A stretch of DNA of 20,675 nt from JALRBM01 sp964477195. Its GTDB lineage: Bacteria > Patescibacteriota > Saccharimonadia > Saccharimonadales > Saccharimonadaceae. The translations under genes were made by a program, and so were the position numbers. Shown here one piece after another: positions 1 through 7,167 of the stretch (the stretch's first letter is position 1; each line of letters starts with the position of its first letter). The stretch is from positions 1-20,675 of the forward strand of contig CAYZCX010000013.1 in the NCBI GenBank assembly GCA_964477195.1. The letters are read 5' to 3'. The notes under the pieces are model-generated. The model saw nothing but the letters and a program-made list of their open reading frames with translations. It was not told the DNA's origin and ran no database searches.

Positions 1-1205
1 ACAAGCGCCACGGATAACTTGTAGGTACTTCCGCTTGGCGTACTCTCGTTTGCCCGGGCACTCGCCGACCACTGACCACCATCTACTTGCTGGATCGCGA
101 TACGAACATTTTTCGTTCGAGCAAGATCATTGACATATGCCTGTAGCCCCGCCTGGGACGTCGTGTATTTACTATTGAAGATAACACTGGGTTGAATCTC
201 GACGAAAGGCGCTTCTACCGCAATTGTTGGTGGCGGAACCAGAAGCTTCGATGCGATTTGATCAGAGACTGCCTCAATATTCATCGCACGACCCGCGGCA
301 CCAGTAGTCCTCCCTGTTTCGCGCCCATCCACAATCGAAATATCAGTCTGGCCTGCAGGTGTGCCGACTTCTTTATTGATCCCATCGAGATACGCCTTTA
401 CCTTCTCTCGGTCAACCGTCAGTGTTACTTTATTGTTCGTATCATCAAGAAAAATCCACGACGCGATTTCCGCCTTGGACGGGGTAAATGTTTTGGACCC
501 TGCCGTAATAGTCACTACATGAGCAAGTGCAGCCTCCCCGTCTTTACGCACCGCTTCAAGATCTTGCGAGTAGCGCTCTGCTCTTAGGCGTTTTGTTGGC
601 ACATTGACCGTCGTCGTCTCCCCCAGACGAATCTGTGTTCGGCTTATTGTATCGAGAAGGACGCTAGGGTCTACTTGGCTTCCTTCGACCGCCTCAGTCG
701 CCGTCAGTTTCCCGTCTTTAATCGCAAGCCGTGCACTTTTCGGCGGAAAACTTAGCTCCTTTGCTCTTGCTTCAGCAAATTCTTTCAGCGGTTTGTTTGT
801 ATAATACACATCCACCATCGAGATTTTATCCGGCTGCCACAATATCGACCCTGGAATAAATCGCTGCCACAATGGGTAGTCACTCAGCTGGCCAATGATA
901 ATTTCGGTATTCGGCTCTGCACCGGCTGACTTCAGATCAAATTTTACCTGTTTGTCACCCCCAACCGACAATTTTATTCGTGAAGAATTAAACATATCCG
1001 CCACCGCTTTTGCCATCTGTTCATGGGTTGCAAATTGCATTGAACGACCTGAGACACTCGAGAATAATAAACCACGATCATGCGGATATGCGAGCTGGAA
1101 TACAATGATGCCCGCCAAAAGCACCCCTCCCACAATAAGAAGGATCTTTTTTGAGATGTGGAGACGCCGATACCACGGTGTTATTTTTTGTTTTGCATGG
1201 ATCAT
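1..1205 (-). CDS. Membrane-anchored serine hydrolase (beta-lactamase/DD-peptidase-like) with PG-binding-type domain, 3' end outside window
   Basis: The frame stays open from the ATG at 1205 to the window edge (401 codons), so the C-terminus is missing. A short basic N-terminus is followed by one transmembrane helix (about residues 18-38), leaving the rest outside the cell. Residues about 220-310 resemble the repeated peptidoglycan-binding domain found in VanW and YkuD proteins (ending in the pattern KVKAYLDGIN... GAAGRAMNIEAV). The last visible part (about 345-400) looks like the start of a class A beta-lactamase-like fold, with STYK at 393-396 fitting the SxxK catalytic serine/lysine motif. 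A role in cell-wall peptide cleavage or remodelling is inferred. The start lies 31 nt after the efp stop, behind a TGG-TACAAT box, so it can be read with efp or on its own. The remaining catalytic motifs (SDN, KTG) lie outside the window. Confidence 0.72.
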   Translation of the reverse strand, partial: MIHAKQKITPWYRRLHISKKILLIVGGVLLAGIIVFQLAYPHDRGLLFSSVSGRSMQFATHEQMAKAVADMFNSSRIKLSVGGDKQVKFDLKSAGAEPNTEIIIGQLSDYPLWQRFIPGSILWQPDKISMVDVYYTNKPLKEFAEARAKELSFPPKSARLAIKDGKLTATEAVEGSQVDPSVLLDTISRTQIRLGETTTVNVPTKRLRAERYSQDLEAVRKDGEAALAHVVTITAGSKTFTPSKAEIASWIFLDDTNNKVTLTVDREKVKAYLDGINKEVGTPAGQTDISIVDGRETGRTTGAAGRAMNIEAVSDQIASKLLVPPPTIAVEAPFVEIQPSVIFNSKYTTSQAGLQAYVNDLARTKNVRIAIQQVDGGQWSASARANESTPSGSTYKLSVAL

Positions 1206-1216
1206 ATCCTAGACCC

Positions 1217-1222
1217 ATTGTA
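1217..1222 (-). promoter_or_regulatory. Extended -10 box (TGG-TACAAT) for the serine hydrolase gene
   Basis: On the minus strand TGG-TACAAT ends 11 nt before the ATG at 1205. No good -35 is seen (A-rich efp tail). The expected transcription start leaves a leader of only about 5 nt. The motif matches other TGG-extended boxes in this window. Confidence 0.45.
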
Positions 1223-1236
1223 CCACTCTCTAAAAG

Positions 1237-1797
1237 CTATTTTTTACGTTCGCGATACTCACCGGTAGTCGTATCAACCGAGATAATATCGCCTACCTTA
1301 ATAAAAGCAGGTACTTTTACCGTAATTCCCGTTTCGAGCGTTGCGTCCTTCAAAACATTACTTGTCGTATCACCCTTTACGACATCTTCTGTATACGTGA
1401 CCTCAAGGTAAAGATTTTTAGGTAGCTCTACATTGATGACAAGAGCACCAAAAAACTGAAGCGAGAGCATATCGCCTTCTTTTAGATATCCGGCAGCCGC
1501 ATCGACAGTCTCGCTTGAAAGTTCAAACTGCTCGAATGTCTCAGGATCCATGAAGTAAAATGTCTCACCATCGCGATAAAGGTACTGAACGGACTTGTTA
1601 TTCACCTCCGCTGGTTCAATCTTATCCTGTCCTTTGAAAGTTTTTGGAATAACACTTCCATCGATAAGATACTTAAGGCGAACATTCACAATGCTTCCAC
1701 CGCGACCCATTACCTTTTGCCCATATTCAACAACGCGATAAGGTTTGCCTTCGAGTTGGACAACGGTTCCTTTTTTTAGATCAGTTGGTTGATACAT
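1237..1797 (-). CDS. efp: Translation elongation factor P
   Basis: EF-P binds between the P and E sites and relieves ribosome stalling at polyproline. The 186-aa product has the usual length and the three-domain layout: an N-terminal KOW-like domain (1-65), a central OB domain, and a C-terminal OB domain that includes the signature around residues 150-180 (TGITVKVPAFIKVGDIISVDT). The modification-loop tip is R32 within MGRGGS; most families have PGKG or PGRG, so the tip is arginine-type with Met in place of Pro. It is the last gene of the rpsF-ssb-rpsR-nudix-efp run. Its Shine-Dalgarno AAGGAGG (1804-1810) overlaps the stop codon of the upstream Nudix gene, suggesting translational coupling. 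Identification is secure; the modification state of R32 is unknown. Confidence 0.96.
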   Translation of the reverse strand: MYQPTDLKKGTVVQLEGKPYRVVEYGQKVMGRGGSIVNVRLKYLIDGSVIPKTFKGQDKIEPAEVNNKSVQYLYRDGETFYFMDPETFEQFELSSETVDAAAGYLKEGDMLSLQFFGALVINVELPKNLYLEVTYTEDVVKGDTTSNVLKDATLETGITVKVPAFIKVGDIISVDTTTGEYRERKK

Positions 1798-1808
1798 TTT
1801 GAGCCTCC

Positions 1809-2267
1809 TTATGATGCTTTATTTTTAATAAATTCAGTTAACACCTGTTTAGCAAACGGGGTGAGCTCATCCTCATAGGCAGCGAGAGCCTCGCTGTTTT
1901 TTCCAATACGCACAAGCTCACCTTGTTCGCTCAACTTTAATCGTTCATCGCCCAGAGCCGTCAAGCCTAAGTAACCAATCGTGACATGTCGCGACACGAG
2001 CCGATCATGCTTATCACGCCCTTCAAATTCTCTCTCATCATAGTATGATATCGTTTCATCAGGGAGCTCAAGAGTTGTTTCTTCATGAAGAACCTCGCGG
2101 ACAGCCGCGCTTAATCCATCTTCACCTGCCTCGACACCTCCGCCCAAAAACTGCAATTTGCCAGGATACGCAAGTTTTCCTGGCAAATCTGGTCGTTTTT
2201 GGAGGACAAAACTGTCTGGTGTCTCAATGACCACTACGGCCGTTTTATCAACGCGACGTTCTGTCAT
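1809..2267 (-). CDS. Nudix hydrolase domain protein
   Basis: A 152-aa single-domain Nudix protein. Such enzymes hydrolyse nucleoside diphosphates linked to another group, using Mg2+ bound by the Nudix helix. The Nudix box spans about residues 43-65: G43, E49, R57 and E58 fit the GX5EX7RE pattern, but H61 occupies the position of the first Glu of the following EE, with E62 and E63 next. The box is therefore near-canonical but altered at one metal-site position. The start at 2267 lies 6 nt after the rpsR stop with no clear Shine-Dalgarno, so coupling to rpsR is likely. Its location between rpsR and efp suggests house-cleaning or mRNA/nucleotide metabolism, but the substrate cannot be read from sequence. 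Confidence 0.85.
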   Translation of the reverse strand: MTERRVDKTAVVVIETPDSFVLQKRPDLPGKLAYPGKLQFLGGGVEAGEDGLSAAVREVLHEETTLELPDETISYYDEREFEGRDKHDRLVSRHVTIGYLGLTALGDERLKLSEQGELVRIGKNSEALAAYEDELTPFAKQVLTEFIKNKAS

Positions 2268-2273
2268 AATGCA

Positions 2274-2480
2274 TTAGTTAGAGGTGACAAATGGAAGCAA
2301 TGCCAAGTGACGCGCACGCTTGATAGCGGTTGCCAGCTGACGCTGTTGCTTTGTACTAAGACCTGTCTTGCTGATAGGTTCGATCTGCCCGTATGCGTCG
2401 ATGTAACGCTGTAGTGTTTTTACGTCTTTGTAGTCAAAAAAATCAGGCGTGTCTTTTTTGAATCGTTTAGTAAGAGCCAT
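2274..2480 (-). CDS. rpsR: 30S ribosomal protein bS18
   Basis: A 68-aa basic protein with the bS18 signature: FFDYKDVKTLQRYID near residues 14-28, then the Arg/Lys-rich C-terminal helix containing KQQRQLATAIKRARHLALLP. It forms a heterodimer with bS6 on the small-subunit platform. It is slightly shorter than the approximately 75-aa E. coli protein because the N-terminus is trimmed. The ATG is preceded by AAAGGAGA, and ssb ends 13 nt upstream, giving the classic rpsF-ssb-rpsR order. The usual next gene, rplI (bL9), is not here; a Nudix gene follows instead. Confidence 0.96.
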   Translation of the reverse strand: MALTKRFKKDTPDFFDYKDVKTLQRYIDAYGQIEPISKTGLSTKQQRQLATAIKRARHLALLPFVTSN

Positions 2481-2493
2481 GTATTATTCTCCT

Positions 2494-2940
2494 TTAGAAT
2501 GGAATTTCGCTTAAATCAATAGGTTTGTCATCGATATCTTCGATGACAACGTCGTCTGACTTCTTGGCTTGGGAGTTCGAGGTGCGAGGCGCTGATGGAG
2601 CGTTTCCACTGTCACCACTTGGACCATCGAGAAATGTTACGTCTGTTGCGACAACTTCGATCTTGGTGCGCTTCTTACCGGTTTCTTTGTCATCCCAGCT
2701 ATCTTGGCGAAGGCGGCCCTGTACGAGACAGCGGCGACCCTTTGAAAGATACTGACTGACAAGTTCGCCGAGTTTTTCCCAGGCTGTTATATCAAAAAAG
2801 TCAGTTGCGTCATCTTGGCCGCCAGTTCGGTCAACTGCAAGGCTGAAGCTTGCGATAGTTTTACCACTTGGTGTGGTGCGAGTTTCAGGGTCGCGTGTAA
2901 GGCGCCCCATCAAAATAACTTGGTTGATACTTTTGGCCAT
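2494..2940 (-). CDS. ssb: Single-stranded DNA-binding protein
   Basis: SSB coats single-stranded DNA during replication and repair and recruits partners through its tail. The 148-aa product starts with the family pattern MAKSINQVILMGRLTRDPE, continues with an OB fold to about residue 105 (ITAWEKLGELVSQYL, RRCLVQGRL), then a disordered Ser/Asn/Asp-rich linker, and ends in the acidic tip DLSEIPF. That tip corresponds to the DDDIPF protein-interaction tail. It sits 9 nt after rpsF behind AGGGGAAA and before rpsR, which is its standard operon position. Identification is secure. Confidence 0.97.
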   Translation of the reverse strand: MAKSINQVILMGRLTRDPETRTTPSGKTIASFSLAVDRTGGQDDATDFFDITAWEKLGELVSQYLSKGRRCLVQGRLRQDSWDDKETGKKRTKIEVVATDVTFLDGPSGDSGNAPSAPRTSNSQAKKSDDVVIEDIDDKPIDLSEIPF

Positions 2941-2949
2941 AGATTTCCC

Positions 2950-3297
2950 CTATTCTTCGTCTTTGGTTTCGTTATCGTCGTTTGCTGCTGCTTGTTCGAG
3001 GGCTTTTTTAGCCTTCTCGTCTACCGTGACAAGCAGGTAACGCAAAACTTCATCGGTAATGTTGAGTGTGTTGCTAATTTTAAGTGGTGCTTCAACAGGA
3101 AGTTTCACATCAAAGTAGACATATACGGCAAAATCTTCACGATTAATGCGATAAGCTAACTTTTTCTTTCCCCAGTTGTCTTCGCGGGTAATTTCACCGC
3201 CAGCGTTTTTGATGATGCCACGCACTTTTTCAAGTGGAGCCTCAAGGTCGACCTCTAGATCTGGATGGATCAGGACGGTCAATTCGTATTCTCTCAT
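2950..3297 (-). CDS. rpsF: 30S ribosomal protein bS6
   Basis: A 115-aa protein beginning MREYELTVLIHPDL, with the ferredoxin-like S6 fold (GGEITREDNWGKKKLAYRI, FAVYVYFDV) and an acidic C-terminal tail rich in Asp, Asn and Glu. It pairs with bS18. The start at 3297 is chosen over upstream in-frame codons because AGGAGGAA lies directly before it and the homology begins there; the upstream extension runs through the promoter and a hairpin. It is the first gene of a five-gene operon (rpsF-ssb-rpsR-nudix-efp). In many bacteria the S6:S18 complex represses this operon by binding the rpsF leader; a leader hairpin is present here, but the known CCG element was not recognised. Confidence 0.96.
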   Translation of the reverse strand: MREYELTVLIHPDLEVDLEAPLEKVRGIIKNAGGEITREDNWGKKKLAYRINREDFAVYVYFDVKLPVEAPLKISNTLNITDEVLRYLLVTVDEKAKKALEQAAANDDNETKDEE

Positions 3298-3327
3298 GAT
3301 TTCCTCCTCTGGAATCCGTTTTTGGAT

Positions 3328-3349
3328 GCTTATTGTCTCAAGAATAAGC
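3328..3349 (-). promoter_or_regulatory. Hairpin in rpsF leader
   Basis: Arms 3328-3334 and 3343-3349 (AATAAGC/GCTTATT) form a 7-bp stem with an 8-nt loop in the roughly 64-nt leader of rpsF. A second small stem (ATCC/GGAT) lies between it and the Shine-Dalgarno. Position suggests autoregulation by S6:S18, but this is inference. Confidence 0.4.
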
Positions 3350-3367
3350 CGAGTTAATAACACCTTT

Positions 3368-3373
3368 ATTCTA
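3368..3373 (-). promoter_or_regulatory. Extended -10 box of the rpsF operon (TGG-TAGAAT)
   Basis: On the minus strand TGG-TAGAAT lies about 70 nt upstream of rpsF. The -35 at the right distance is weak (TGGTAT), so the TG extension probably compensates. The expected start is near 3361. Confidence 0.55.
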
Positions 3374-3400
3374 CCAGATTTTGAAGAGAAATACCAGAGA

Positions 3401-3449
3401 GTAATGAAGCCTGGGTCGCAAGGCTTCATTACCTTGTAAACCCAGGCTT
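3401..3449 (-). terminator. Two mutually exclusive hairpins after the lipoprotein gene
   Basis: Hairpin 1: arms 3401-3411 and 3422-3432 (11 bp, GTAATGAAGCC/GGCTTCATTAC, 10-nt loop). Hairpin 2: arms 3407-3416 and 3440-3449 (10 bp, AAGCCTGGGT/ACCCAGGCTT). They share 3407-3411, so only one can form at a time. Hairpin 2 begins inside the lipoprotein stop codon. No clean U-tract follows on the minus strand. It probably ends the lipoprotein transcript just before the rpsF promoter. Confidence 0.6.
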
Positions 3450-4017
3450 AGCCGGCTGGTCGACCATCGGGCTGGATGGGATCAGGCGTCACGACACGGA
3501 ACGCGTAGATCACCTGCTGAGCCTGCTGGCGTGCGGCATTCTCCTTGAGACCATCCACGGTCTGTTGCGACAGGAGCGTGACAGCATCACGCTCAGTGAT
3601 CGTCTGGAATCTCGAAAGATCAGTGCTCGAGCATCCGAGATTCACCGTATGGCCGTCCCACCCTTCCACATGACACACATCGGACACCTCGATGGCGACG
3701 ATGTCGTTACCGTCGGCATACCGATAAATGTCGAAGTGAGTGTGCGGATAGCTTCTGACGATACCCCGCAGCTCTTTGGAAGGCCAGGCAGTCACAGGCG
3801 TATCGTAGATGATATACGTCGTGCCATGGCCGTTGATGGATTCGAAGCGAAGCTCAGGCCACTCTTTCGGCTCATGACATCCCGCGTCACTTGCGTCCAG
3901 ATCGTGAAAACCAGGAATCGGACACGGAGTAGTAACAACACGAACCGGCGGGGCTTGCGTTGAAGAACAAGCACTGACGAACAAAACCACTCCGACTAGG
4001 AGTGCCCAGATACGCAC
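3448..4017 (-). CDS. Putative secreted lipoprotein, unknown function
   Basis: A 189-aa product with a lipoprotein signal peptide: basic MR, a hydrophobic stretch (residues 3-14) and the lipobox VSAC, with C17 as the lipidation site. The remainder is soluble and rich in His, Trp and Asp, with three further Cys at about 32, 47 and 114 plus one near 129. I recognise no domain. The start is GTG at 4017, with GAGGAGG (4022-4028) four bases upstream; an overlapping ATG at 4019 is out of frame. The gene stands alone between the ftsK-HAD operon and the rpsF operon, with its own TTGACA promoter and its own hairpins. Base use is GC-richer than its neighbours. It is one of four such isolated genes in the window, suggesting horizontal acquisition; function and surface location are inferred only. 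Confidence 0.72.
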   Translation of the reverse strand: MRIWALLVGVVLFVSACSSTQAPPVRVVTTPCPIPGFHDLDASDAGCHEPKEWPELRFESINGHGTTYIIYDTPVTAWPSKELRGIVRSYPHTHFDIYRYADGNDIVAIEVSDVCHVEGWDGHTVNLGCSSTDLSRFQTITERDAVTLLSQQTVDGLKENAARQQAQQVIYAFRVVTPDPIQPDGRPAG

Positions 4018-4039
4018 ATTGCCTCCTCAGATAACCATT

Positions 4040-4079
4040 CGGTTTATATAACCGTATAACCTGTAGTATGATATGTCAA
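4040..4079 (-). promoter_or_regulatory. Promoter and repeat-bearing operator of the lipoprotein gene
   Basis: On the minus strand TTGACA (4079-4074), 17 nt, then TACGGT (4056-4051). Overlapping and downstream are three direct copies of GGTTAT (plus-strand ATAACC at 4031, 4048 and 4056) and an inverted repeat CGGTT-5 nt-AACCG (4040-4054). A repressor operator is plausible. Confidence 0.55.
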
Positions 4080-4134
4080 CTCTGGTTCCGCGTGGTCGAT
4101 GGTCCACGGCAATTCTGTTTTGAAAAACTTTCGC

Positions 4135-4815
4135 CTAAAAAGCCCGCACGATCCCCTCTATTGTCGCTTCCGTTGCGATTGTCCATCCGTTATCACGCGC
4201 AATCGCTATCATTTCCGGCGTTCCTGGATCGTACACAAACGCCTTATCCATAGCACTAAGCATATCGACATCACCCACGGAGTCCCCAAAGCCGATATGA
4301 ATATCGCCTGGTGTTTTGCTAATCAGAGTCTGGATGAGCGCATGTTTTTCTTCATAATTAAGCACCGTTTTTAACTCACCCGTATATTGGCCATCTCGCA
4401 CGACGAGTTCGGTACCAAAATAGTTTTGCACACCCAGAACATCAGCGATAGCTTCGATGGCGGTAACAGGTGCGGCAGAAATGAGATATACCTGGACATT
4501 CCGTTCCTGTAACTGCGATATAACCCGGCGAACCCATGGGAAGAGACGTACTTCGGCTGCTTTTGCGAAATCCAGCTGGATTTTTTGCACTTCATCGACA
4601 GGTCGTCCTTTGAGACAATCCGCATGAAGCTGTAGTGCCCGCCGTGCCGCCTCTCTGTAGTCTATCGTTCCTCGTTTGAAATCTTCGATAAGTTGATCTT
4701 CTTTTGCGGTCACTTCTCGACCCGCGTAGCCCTGCTCTACCATAAACAAATTGAAGTCTGTCCCAAGATAGCCATTATAGAGAGTGTGATCAATATCAAA
4801 GAAAACCGTCTTCAT
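4135..4815 (-). CDS. HAD-superfamily phosphatase (HAD-IB / SerB-like)
   Basis: A 226-aa HAD hydrolase that transfers phosphate through an aspartyl intermediate. Motif I is DIDHT at residues 7-11 (nucleophile D7, acid/base D9). Motif II is the Ser in YLISAAP near residue 115. Motif IV is GDSVGDVDM near residue 190, the spacing typical of the subclass IB phosphoserine-phosphatase-like group with a helical cap. The start MKTVFF at 4815 is one base after the ftsK stop, so the genes are almost certainly co-transcribed and coupled. Substrate is unknown: phosphoserine, a phospholipid precursor and nucleotide phosphates are all possible. The linkage to ftsK does not point to a specific role. Confidence 0.85.
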   Translation of the reverse strand: MKTVFFDIDHTLYNGYLGTDFNLFMVEQGYAGREVTAKEDQLIEDFKRGTIDYREAARRALQLHADCLKGRPVDEVQKIQLDFAKAAEVRLFPWVRRVISQLQERNVQVYLISAAPVTAIEAIADVLGVQNYFGTELVVRDGQYTGELKTVLNYEEKHALIQTLISKTPGDIHIGFGDSVGDVDMLSAMDKAFVYDPGTPEMIAIARDNGWTIATEATIEGIVRAF

Positions 4816-4816
4816 A

Positions 4817-7051
4817 TTACGCCTCGGCGCTTGAGGATAGATCATCGAGACTTGTAATCAGTACTTCCCGAGGGCGAGCGCCATCAGCGGGACCAATCAC
4901 TCCCTGCTCTTCCATCTGCTCAATAATACGCGCCGCACGAGCGTATCCGACACGAAGTCGGCGTTGCAACAAACTTGTACTCGCTTTGCCGCTTTCTACG
5001 ACAACACGGAGCGCGTCTTTGTACATGTCATCATCGCCACCACCGTCAAAGTCCATTACCACACCGCCCTTACCGTTAAGCTGAACGGGCTGAGATATGA
5101 TCTCGTCATTATACTGCGGCGCGGATTGCATACGAAGATGATCAGTAATCTTGACTACTTCTTCGTCCATCACCCATGCGCCCTGGATACGTTTTGGTTT
5201 GCTCATACTTGGAGTAAGCAACAACATGTCACCTTGACCGAGGAGTTTCTCGGCACCAATTTGGTCTAAAATAGTACGGCTATCGATTTGGCTAGCAACT
5301 GTAAAAGCAATACGAGCCGGAACGTTGGCCTTGATAAGACCCGTAATAACATCGACACTCGGACGCTGCGTTGCAAGCACAAGGTGAATTCCTACTGCTC
5401 GAGCTTTTTGCGCTAGGCGAACAATCAAGGCTTCGACGTCTCGCGCGGCTACCATCATCAGATCAGCTAACTCGTCAATCACAATCACGATATATGGCAT
5501 TGCGCCCTCATCAACGCGTTGTTCATTGCCATCACCATCTGTCACAGAGAGCTTTTTGTCACCTGACTGGATTTTTTGGTTGTAGCTCTTAATATCACGG
5601 ATTTTTTCTTCTGCGAGAAGTTTGTAGCGACGCTCCATCTCATTGACCGCCCATTTCAGTGCACTGATTGTCTTTTCGGGTTCGGTAATAACCGGTGTCA
5701 GCAAGTGTGGAATATCTTCATATGGTGCCATTTCTACTTGCTTCGGGTCAACCAAGATCAATTTCATCTCGCTTGGACTATTCCGATACAGGAGGCTTGT
5801 AAGAAGTGTGTTGATCATAACCGACTTACCACTACCGGTCTGACCGGCGATCAAAAGGTGCGGCATTTTATTAAGCTCACCTACCACTGCTTCACCAGAG
5901 ATATCTTTACCAATTGCAAATGCCAGCGGCTCGTGTTCATTCTTCCACTGTTTAGCAGTGAGAATTCCGTGCAAACGAACATCTGCCGCCTTGCGATTTG
6001 GTACCTCGATACCGACGGCGCGCTGCCCAGGAATTGGCGCTTCGATACGAAGGCTTTGAGCGGCGAGATTGAGCGCGATGTTTGTCTCGAGCGCCGTAAT
6101 TCGTGTCAACTTGACCCCACTTGGTGGTTTCAAGGTGTACTGAGTCACCTTTGGACCGATATTTGCACCTTCCATCTCGACATCAATATTAAATTCGCTC
6201 AAAGTGTCACGAATTGTTTGAGCATTTTGCTGCACATCGCCCGCATCTGCTGGTGATTGCTTCTTCTCAAGTAGATCAATACTTGGCGGTTGCCAATTCG
6301 GATCGCTCACCGCAACGAGAGCGGCTTGTTCTTCGGCAACCTTGTCCTGCTTCACACTTCCCCGCAAACTGGAGAGATGGCTGGTCTTCTTGTCTTCTTT
6401 TGACTCCGAATCAAGCGTTGGGACACCGGCATTTAACTTGAAATCACCGATGGATCGGGACTTCGGCGCGTCTGCTGCGGCTGCTTTTCGCATGACCTGA
6501 ACATTTTCGTCTTCTTCTCCAATGTCTCGGCGAAGTAGCTCCCAGAGCTTGCGAATTACACTTATTGGTGAGAGACGCAACATAAAGAGCGCCGTGATAA
6601 TGATGAGAAGTATATAAATAAACGCGGCAATTCCCGTGTCAACTAGTGAAAGCATACCGCTATTTACCGTGTTACCTACAAATCCACCAGTCGCTTCATC
6701 TGCACTATTTTTCATAAGACCAAACAAACTTGAAAACCACACAACGACAAGAAATGCCGCGAACTTCACGACAAATGGCAGACGGTTTTCTTCTACCCGA
6801 AAGATCTCAACGGCAATATAGATAAAAATGAGCGGCAAGACGTACACGGCGTATCCCACTGTCGAGAGAGCGGCATTTTGGAACCACTCCAGCACCGGAC
6901 CTCCCGCACCAAACCACGCCACAATAAACAGGAGTGAAACTGCTATCAAAAAGACAGCCCCTACTTGCGACCAAAAGCCAGTCGGCAAGCTATGCTTTGG
7001 ACTACTCTTTGCTTTAGCTTTGCCTTTTGCGGTTCGTTTTCTCTTTGCCAT
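4817..7051 (-). CDS. ftsK: DNA translocase FtsK/SpoIIIE
   Basis: A 744-aa septal DNA pump that moves chromosome ends through the closing septum. It has a Lys/Arg-rich N-terminus, four predicted membrane helices (about 28-48, 63-83, 92-112, 138-158), a short linker, then the motor: alpha domain from about 270, Walker A GQTGSGKS at 403-410, Walker B IVIVIDE at 521-527, and the ATQRPSVDVITG motif at 560-571. The C-terminal winged-helix gamma domain, which in other species reads KOPS-type sites, spans about 675-735. The linker is short compared with E. coli FtsK, so the size is like SpoIIIE/SftA-type proteins. It leads a two-gene operon with the HAD phosphatase. A strong promoter lies about 45 nt upstream. 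Confidence 0.97.
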   Translation of the reverse strand: MAKRKRTAKGKAKAKSSPKHSLPTGFWSQVGAVFLIAVSLLFIVAWFGAGGPVLEWFQNAALSTVGYAVYVLPLIFIYIAVEIFRVEENRLPFVVKFAAFLVVVWFSSLFGLMKNSADEATGGFVGNTVNSGMLSLVDTGIAAFIYILLIIITALFMLRLSPISVIRKLWELLRRDIGEEDENVQVMRKAAAADAPKSRSIGDFKLNAGVPTLDSESKEDKKTSHLSSLRGSVKQDKVAEEQAALVAVSDPNWQPPSIDLLEKKQSPADAGDVQQNAQTIRDTLSEFNIDVEMEGANIGPKVTQYTLKPPSGVKLTRITALETNIALNLAAQSLRIEAPIPGQRAVGIEVPNRKAADVRLHGILTAKQWKNEHEPLAFAIGKDISGEAVVGELNKMPHLLIAGQTGSGKSVMINTLLTSLLYRNSPSEMKLILVDPKQVEMAPYEDIPHLLTPVITEPEKTISALKWAVNEMERRYKLLAEEKIRDIKSYNQKIQSGDKKLSVTDGDGNEQRVDEGAMPYIVIVIDELADLMMVAARDVEALIVRLAQKARAVGIHLVLATQRPSVDVITGLIKANVPARIAFTVASQIDSRTILDQIGAEKLLGQGDMLLLTPSMSKPKRIQGAWVMDEEVVKITDHLRMQSAPQYNDEIISQPVQLNGKGGVVMDFDGGGDDDMYKDALRVVVESGKASTSLLQRRLRVGYARAARIIEQMEEQGVIGPADGARPREVLITSLDDLSSSAEA

Positions 7052-7094
7052 ACCTGTTTATTATAAGCGGTTTTCGTACCGATTAGTAATTTAT

Positions 7095-7123
7095 ATTATA
7101 GCAAAAATTACTACATATTGCAA
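7095..7123 (-). promoter_or_regulatory. ftsK promoter
   Basis: On the minus strand TTGCAA (7123-7118), 17 nt, TATAAT (7100-7095), with TGC before the -10 (extended). The leader is about 40 nt. Confidence 0.75.
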
Positions 7124-7139
7124 GCCGCTTATGCATAAA

Positions 7140-7167
7140 AAATAACGGATGTATCGTTCCGTTATTT
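7140..7167 (-). terminator. Rho-independent terminator of the 211-aa hypothetical gene
   Basis: A 10-bp stem (7140-7149 with 7158-7167, AAATAACGGA/TCCGTTATTT) and an 8-nt loop, followed on the minus strand by a run of six T. The stem starts inside the stop codon of the hypothetical gene. Confidence 0.8.

Noticed and set aside
3298..3429. An N-terminal extension of rpsF
   Set aside because: It runs through the -10 box and a hairpin; the S6 homology and AGGAGGAA both place the start at 3297.
4080..4134. A possible terminator after the HAD gene (CGTGG/CCACG stem)
   Set aside because: The stem is only 5 bp with no T-run on the minus strand, so it is too weak to list.
7063..7132. An 8-bp inverted repeat (ATAAGCGG/CCGCTTAT) flanking the ftsK promoter
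   Set aside because: The arms are 54 bp apart with the whole promoter between; a functional pairing is unlikely and chance is adequate.
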